From positions 186,001-250,000 of the forward strand of contig JADKIQ010000007.1 in NCBI GenBank assembly GCA_016721245.1: 64,000 nt of DNA. The letters run 5' to 3'. The notes below the pieces were generated by a model. It did not search any database and was not told the DNA's origin. It saw only the letters and a list, made by a program, of their open reading frames with translations. The DNA comes from Sphingobacteriales bacterium (lineage in GTDB: Bacteria > Bacteroidota > Bacteroidia > Chitinophagales > JADIYW01). Below, piece by piece: positions 61,790-64,000 of the stretch; positions within the stretch are counted from its first letter, which is position 1; every line of letters begins with the position of its first letter. The position numbers and the translations under genes were made by a program.

Positions 61790-64000
61790 TTAATGTGCTT
61801 CGAGCCAGTTATTTCCAAAGCCTGCAGATACTTCTACAGGCACCCGTAAAGGTAAGGCATTTTGCATTTCATGAATAACGATTTTCTGTATTTCTTCCTT
61901 TTCAGGGAGGTAAACATCAAACAGTAACTCATCATGCACCTGCAATATCATCTTAGACTGCATTTTATGTGCTAACAGTTGCTTGTGTATGTTTATCATC
62001 GCCACTTTTATCATATCGGCAGCACTGCCCTGTATCGGTGCATTGATAGCATTTCGTTCAGCAAAGCCACGGATGGTCCAGTTGCCTGCGTTGATGTCGC
62101 GTAAATATCTTCTTCTTCCCAGCAAAGTTTCTACATAACCTTTCTCACGGGCAAACTGTATGGTATCATCCATATATTTTTTGATGCCGCTGTATTTGAT
62201 AAAATACTGTTCAATTAATCCGGCTGCATCTGATCTTGGAATTCCTAAACGCTGCGCCAGACCAAATGCAGAAATCCCGTATATAATTCCAAAGTTGACC
62301 ATCTTCGCCTGTCGTCGCATTTCCGGGGTTACGTCTTCCAATGCAACACCAAATACATTTGCTGCAGTTGCTGTATGAATATCCAGATTTTTTTTGAAGG
62401 CATCTATCATATTTTCATCTTCACTCACAGATGCCACGATACGTAATTCTATCTGTGAATAATCGGCGGAAAGGATAGTATGATTTTCATCCTTTTGAAT
62501 AAATGCTCTTCGGATTTTTTTGCCGCGTTCTGTTTTTACAGGAATATTCTGCAGATTAGGGTTTACAGAACTTAATCTACCTGTAGCTGCAATGGCCTGA
62601 TTAAAGGTAGTATGCAACCTGTGTGTTTTCGGATTAATCAGATTGGGCAATGCATCAACATAGGTGCTTTTAAGTTTGGTAAACTCACGGTAATCCAGTA
62701 ATTTTTCTACAATCGGATGCTCTCCCGCCAGTTTCTGTAAGGTTTCTTCATCGGTAGAATACTGACCGGATTTTGTTTTCTTGCCCGGATATTTGATACC
62801 CATTTTTTCAAATAAAATATCGCCCAGTTGTTTCGGTGAATCTATATTGAACTGTGCACCACAGGTCGTTAAGATTTCATCTTTTAAGGCTACAATATCC
62901 TGAGAGATTTCTTTGGAATATTGTCTTAAAAAATCTGTATCAATCTTTACGCCTTCATACTCCATTTCTGTCAGTACAGGAATCAACGGCGTTTCCACCT
63001 CATAAAATAATTTATGTAAATGTGTCTGGTCAATATCTTTTTTAAATACATTAAATAACTGCAAGGTTACATCGGCATCTTCTGCGGCATACTCTTTTAT
63101 TTGTTCAACCGGCACATCACGCATGGTGCCTTGATTCGCCCCTTTTTTGCCAATTAATTCTGTAATAGAAACCGGAGAATAGCCTAAGTAATTTTCAGAT
63201 AGTACATTCATGTTGTGTTTGGTATCCGCATCTATTAGATAATGCGCCAACATGGTATCAAACAAAACTCCCTGTACATCCACGTCATACCATTTCAGTA
63301 CGAGCTGATCAAATTTTATATTTTGTCCAATTTTTGTAATGTGTTTATTTTCTAAAAGCGGTTTGAACTGATGTACTAACTTTTTAGCTTCCTCCTGATT
63401 TGCTGAAACCGGAATATAATAGGCTTCGTGAGGCTTTACACTAAAAGACATACCAACCAATTCGCAATTATTAGCATCTACCGAAGTTGTTTCCGTATCA
63501 AAGCAAATTTTATCAGATGTGTTTAATTTTTGCAGCAGCTCATCAATTTTCTCCTGCGTATCTACCAGAAAATATTGATGTTCCGTATTGCTGATATTTT
63601 TTCCGGCTTTTATTTCTGAAGCATCCGCAACATTTACCTCTTCATTTTCAGCTGTATCAAATAAAGAAGTTTGTGCTTTATCTTTGGGTGCTGTCTGTTT
63701 TTTTGCCGCCACTTCATTCACCGAATACTCTTCTCCTATAATCTTTTTTCCAAGAGTTCGGAATTCCAGATCAGCAAATATGGCGGCCAGTTTTTCCTTA
63801 TCAAAATCCTTTAAAACAAAATCGTCTTCTTTCCACTCAATGGGTGCATCCGTGATAATAGTTGCCAGTTTTTTAGAAATCAGCGCCATTTCTTTATGTT
63901 CGATGAGTTTATCTTTCATCGCGCCTTTTACCTGATCTATATTTTCATAAATATTCTCAATCGAACCAAACTGACGAATCAGCATTTTAGCACCTTTTTC
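61790..64000 (-). CDS. polA: DNA polymerase I, partial (N-terminus outside window)
   Basis: The frame continues to the window edge (GEKGAKMLIRQFGS reads in), so the 5'-3' exonuclease domain is mostly missing; only its helix-3-turn-like end is seen. The 3'-5' exonuclease is intact with CFDTETTSVD, the FDTMLAHYLIDADTKHNM block and YAAEDADVTL, so it proofreads. The polymerase has motif A SADYSQIELRI, motif B RRQAKMVNFGIIYGIS and motif C QVHDELLFD. It acts in repair and Okazaki fragment processing. It is the first gene of the polA-PorE-like-paralogue series. Confidence 0.95.
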   Translation of the reverse strand, partial: EKGAKMLIRQFGSIENIYENIDQVKGAMKDKLIEHKEMALISKKLATIITDAPIEWKEDDFVLKDFDKEKLAAIFADLEFRTLGKKIIGEEYSVNEVAAKKQTAPKDKAQTSLFDTAENEEVNVADASEIKAGKNISNTEHQYFLVDTQEKIDELLQKLNTSDKICFDTETTSVDANNCELVGMSFSVKPHEAYYIPVSANQEEAKKLVHQFKPLLENKHITKIGQNIKFDQLVLKWYDVDVQGVLFDTMLAHYLIDADTKHNMNVLSENYLGYSPVSITELIGKKGANQGTMRDVPVEQIKEYAAEDADVTLQLFNVFKKDIDQTHLHKLFYEVETPLIPVLTEMEYEGVKIDTDFLRQYSKEISQDIVALKDEILTTCGAQFNIDSPKQLGDILFEKMGIKYPGKKTKSGQYSTDEETLQKLAGEHPIVEKLLDYREFTKLKSTYVDALPNLINPKTHRLHTTFNQAIAATGRLSSVNPNLQNIPVKTERGKKIRRAFIQKDENHTILSADYSQIELRIVASVSEDENMIDAFKKNLDIHTATAANVFGVALEDVTPEMRRQAKMVNFGIIYGISAFGLAQRLGIPRSDAAGLIEQYFIKYSGIKKYMDDTIQFAREKGYVETLLGRRRYLRDINAGNWTIRGFAERNAINAPIQGSAADMIKVAMINIHKQLLAHKMQSKMILQVHDELLFDVYLPEKEEIQKIVIHEMQNALPLRVPVEVSAGFGNNWLEAH

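Noticed and set aside
1..64000. tRNA, rRNA, riboswitch, defence system or mobile element
   Set aside because: No cloverleaf, conserved RNA motif, transposase, integrase, restriction or toxin-antitoxin gene was recognised by reading; a covariance search would be needed to exclude small RNAs.

Overview
The window looks like a chromosomal segment of a member of the Bacteroidota, probably of the Chitinophagales/Sphingobacteriales kind. The reasons are: AT-rich DNA; A-rich leaders without clear Shine-Dalgarno sites; -7 boxes of the TAnnTTTG type; two secreted proteins with type IX secretion (T9SS) C-terminal sorting domains; many short lipoproteins with an SC or SCKK lipobox; a fused MurF-alanine racemase; BshA of bacillithiol synthesis; and the birA / rsfS-ftsH arrangement. 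No rRNA, tRNA, CRISPR array, insertion sequence or prophage was seen. The content is mostly housekeeping and envelope genes.

Layout. 0-5.9 kb: end of a flavin amine oxidase, a frameshifted lipoprotein gene, a frameshifted uvrA, a DUF2147 protein and a small membrane protein. 5.9-16.3 kb: PhoD-like phosphatase with T9SS tail, metal-dependent hydrolase, DUF983 protein, TPMT-like methyltransferase, TauE/SafE permease, anmK, an epimerase-cox15-TrpF-like operon, trmB and small proteins. 16.6-27.8 kb: an accessory surface region with a T9SS adhesin-like protein, two OmpA-family paralogues and seven further lipoproteins, several of them paralogous, with duplicated upstream elements and structured leaders. 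27.8-38.8 kb: birA, rsfS, ftsH, a helical-repeat protein, a secreted protein, a CREST/alkaline-ceramidase-like membrane enzyme, bshA, a dsbD gene split by an 8-bp tandem duplication, and purQ. 38.9-46 kb: a membrane protein, a secreted protein and a peptide-type ABC importer (two permeases and a binding protein, no ATPase). 46-52 kb: a TIGR01777 epimerase, then a beta-helix lipoprotein / diheme cytochrome / beta-helix lipoprotein cluster and an aminotransferase. 52.6-64 kb: a Rieske protein, murF-alr, a coiled-coil protein, two tandem secreted paralogues, a PorE-like TPR/PD40 protein ending in SPOR instead of OmpA, and polA running off the end.

Two themes go beyond ordinary annotation. First, families of degenerate short tandem repeats (units of 7, 8 and 16 bp) lie between genes and also in frame inside conserved genes (anmK, the TrpF-like gene, dsbD, murF-alr); one exact 8-bp duplication breaks dsbD. 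Second, the surface and envelope genes look recently duplicated, together with their leaders or terminators. Three genes (a lipoprotein gene, uvrA, dsbD) are frame-broken; sequencing error must be excluded before any biological reading of these.
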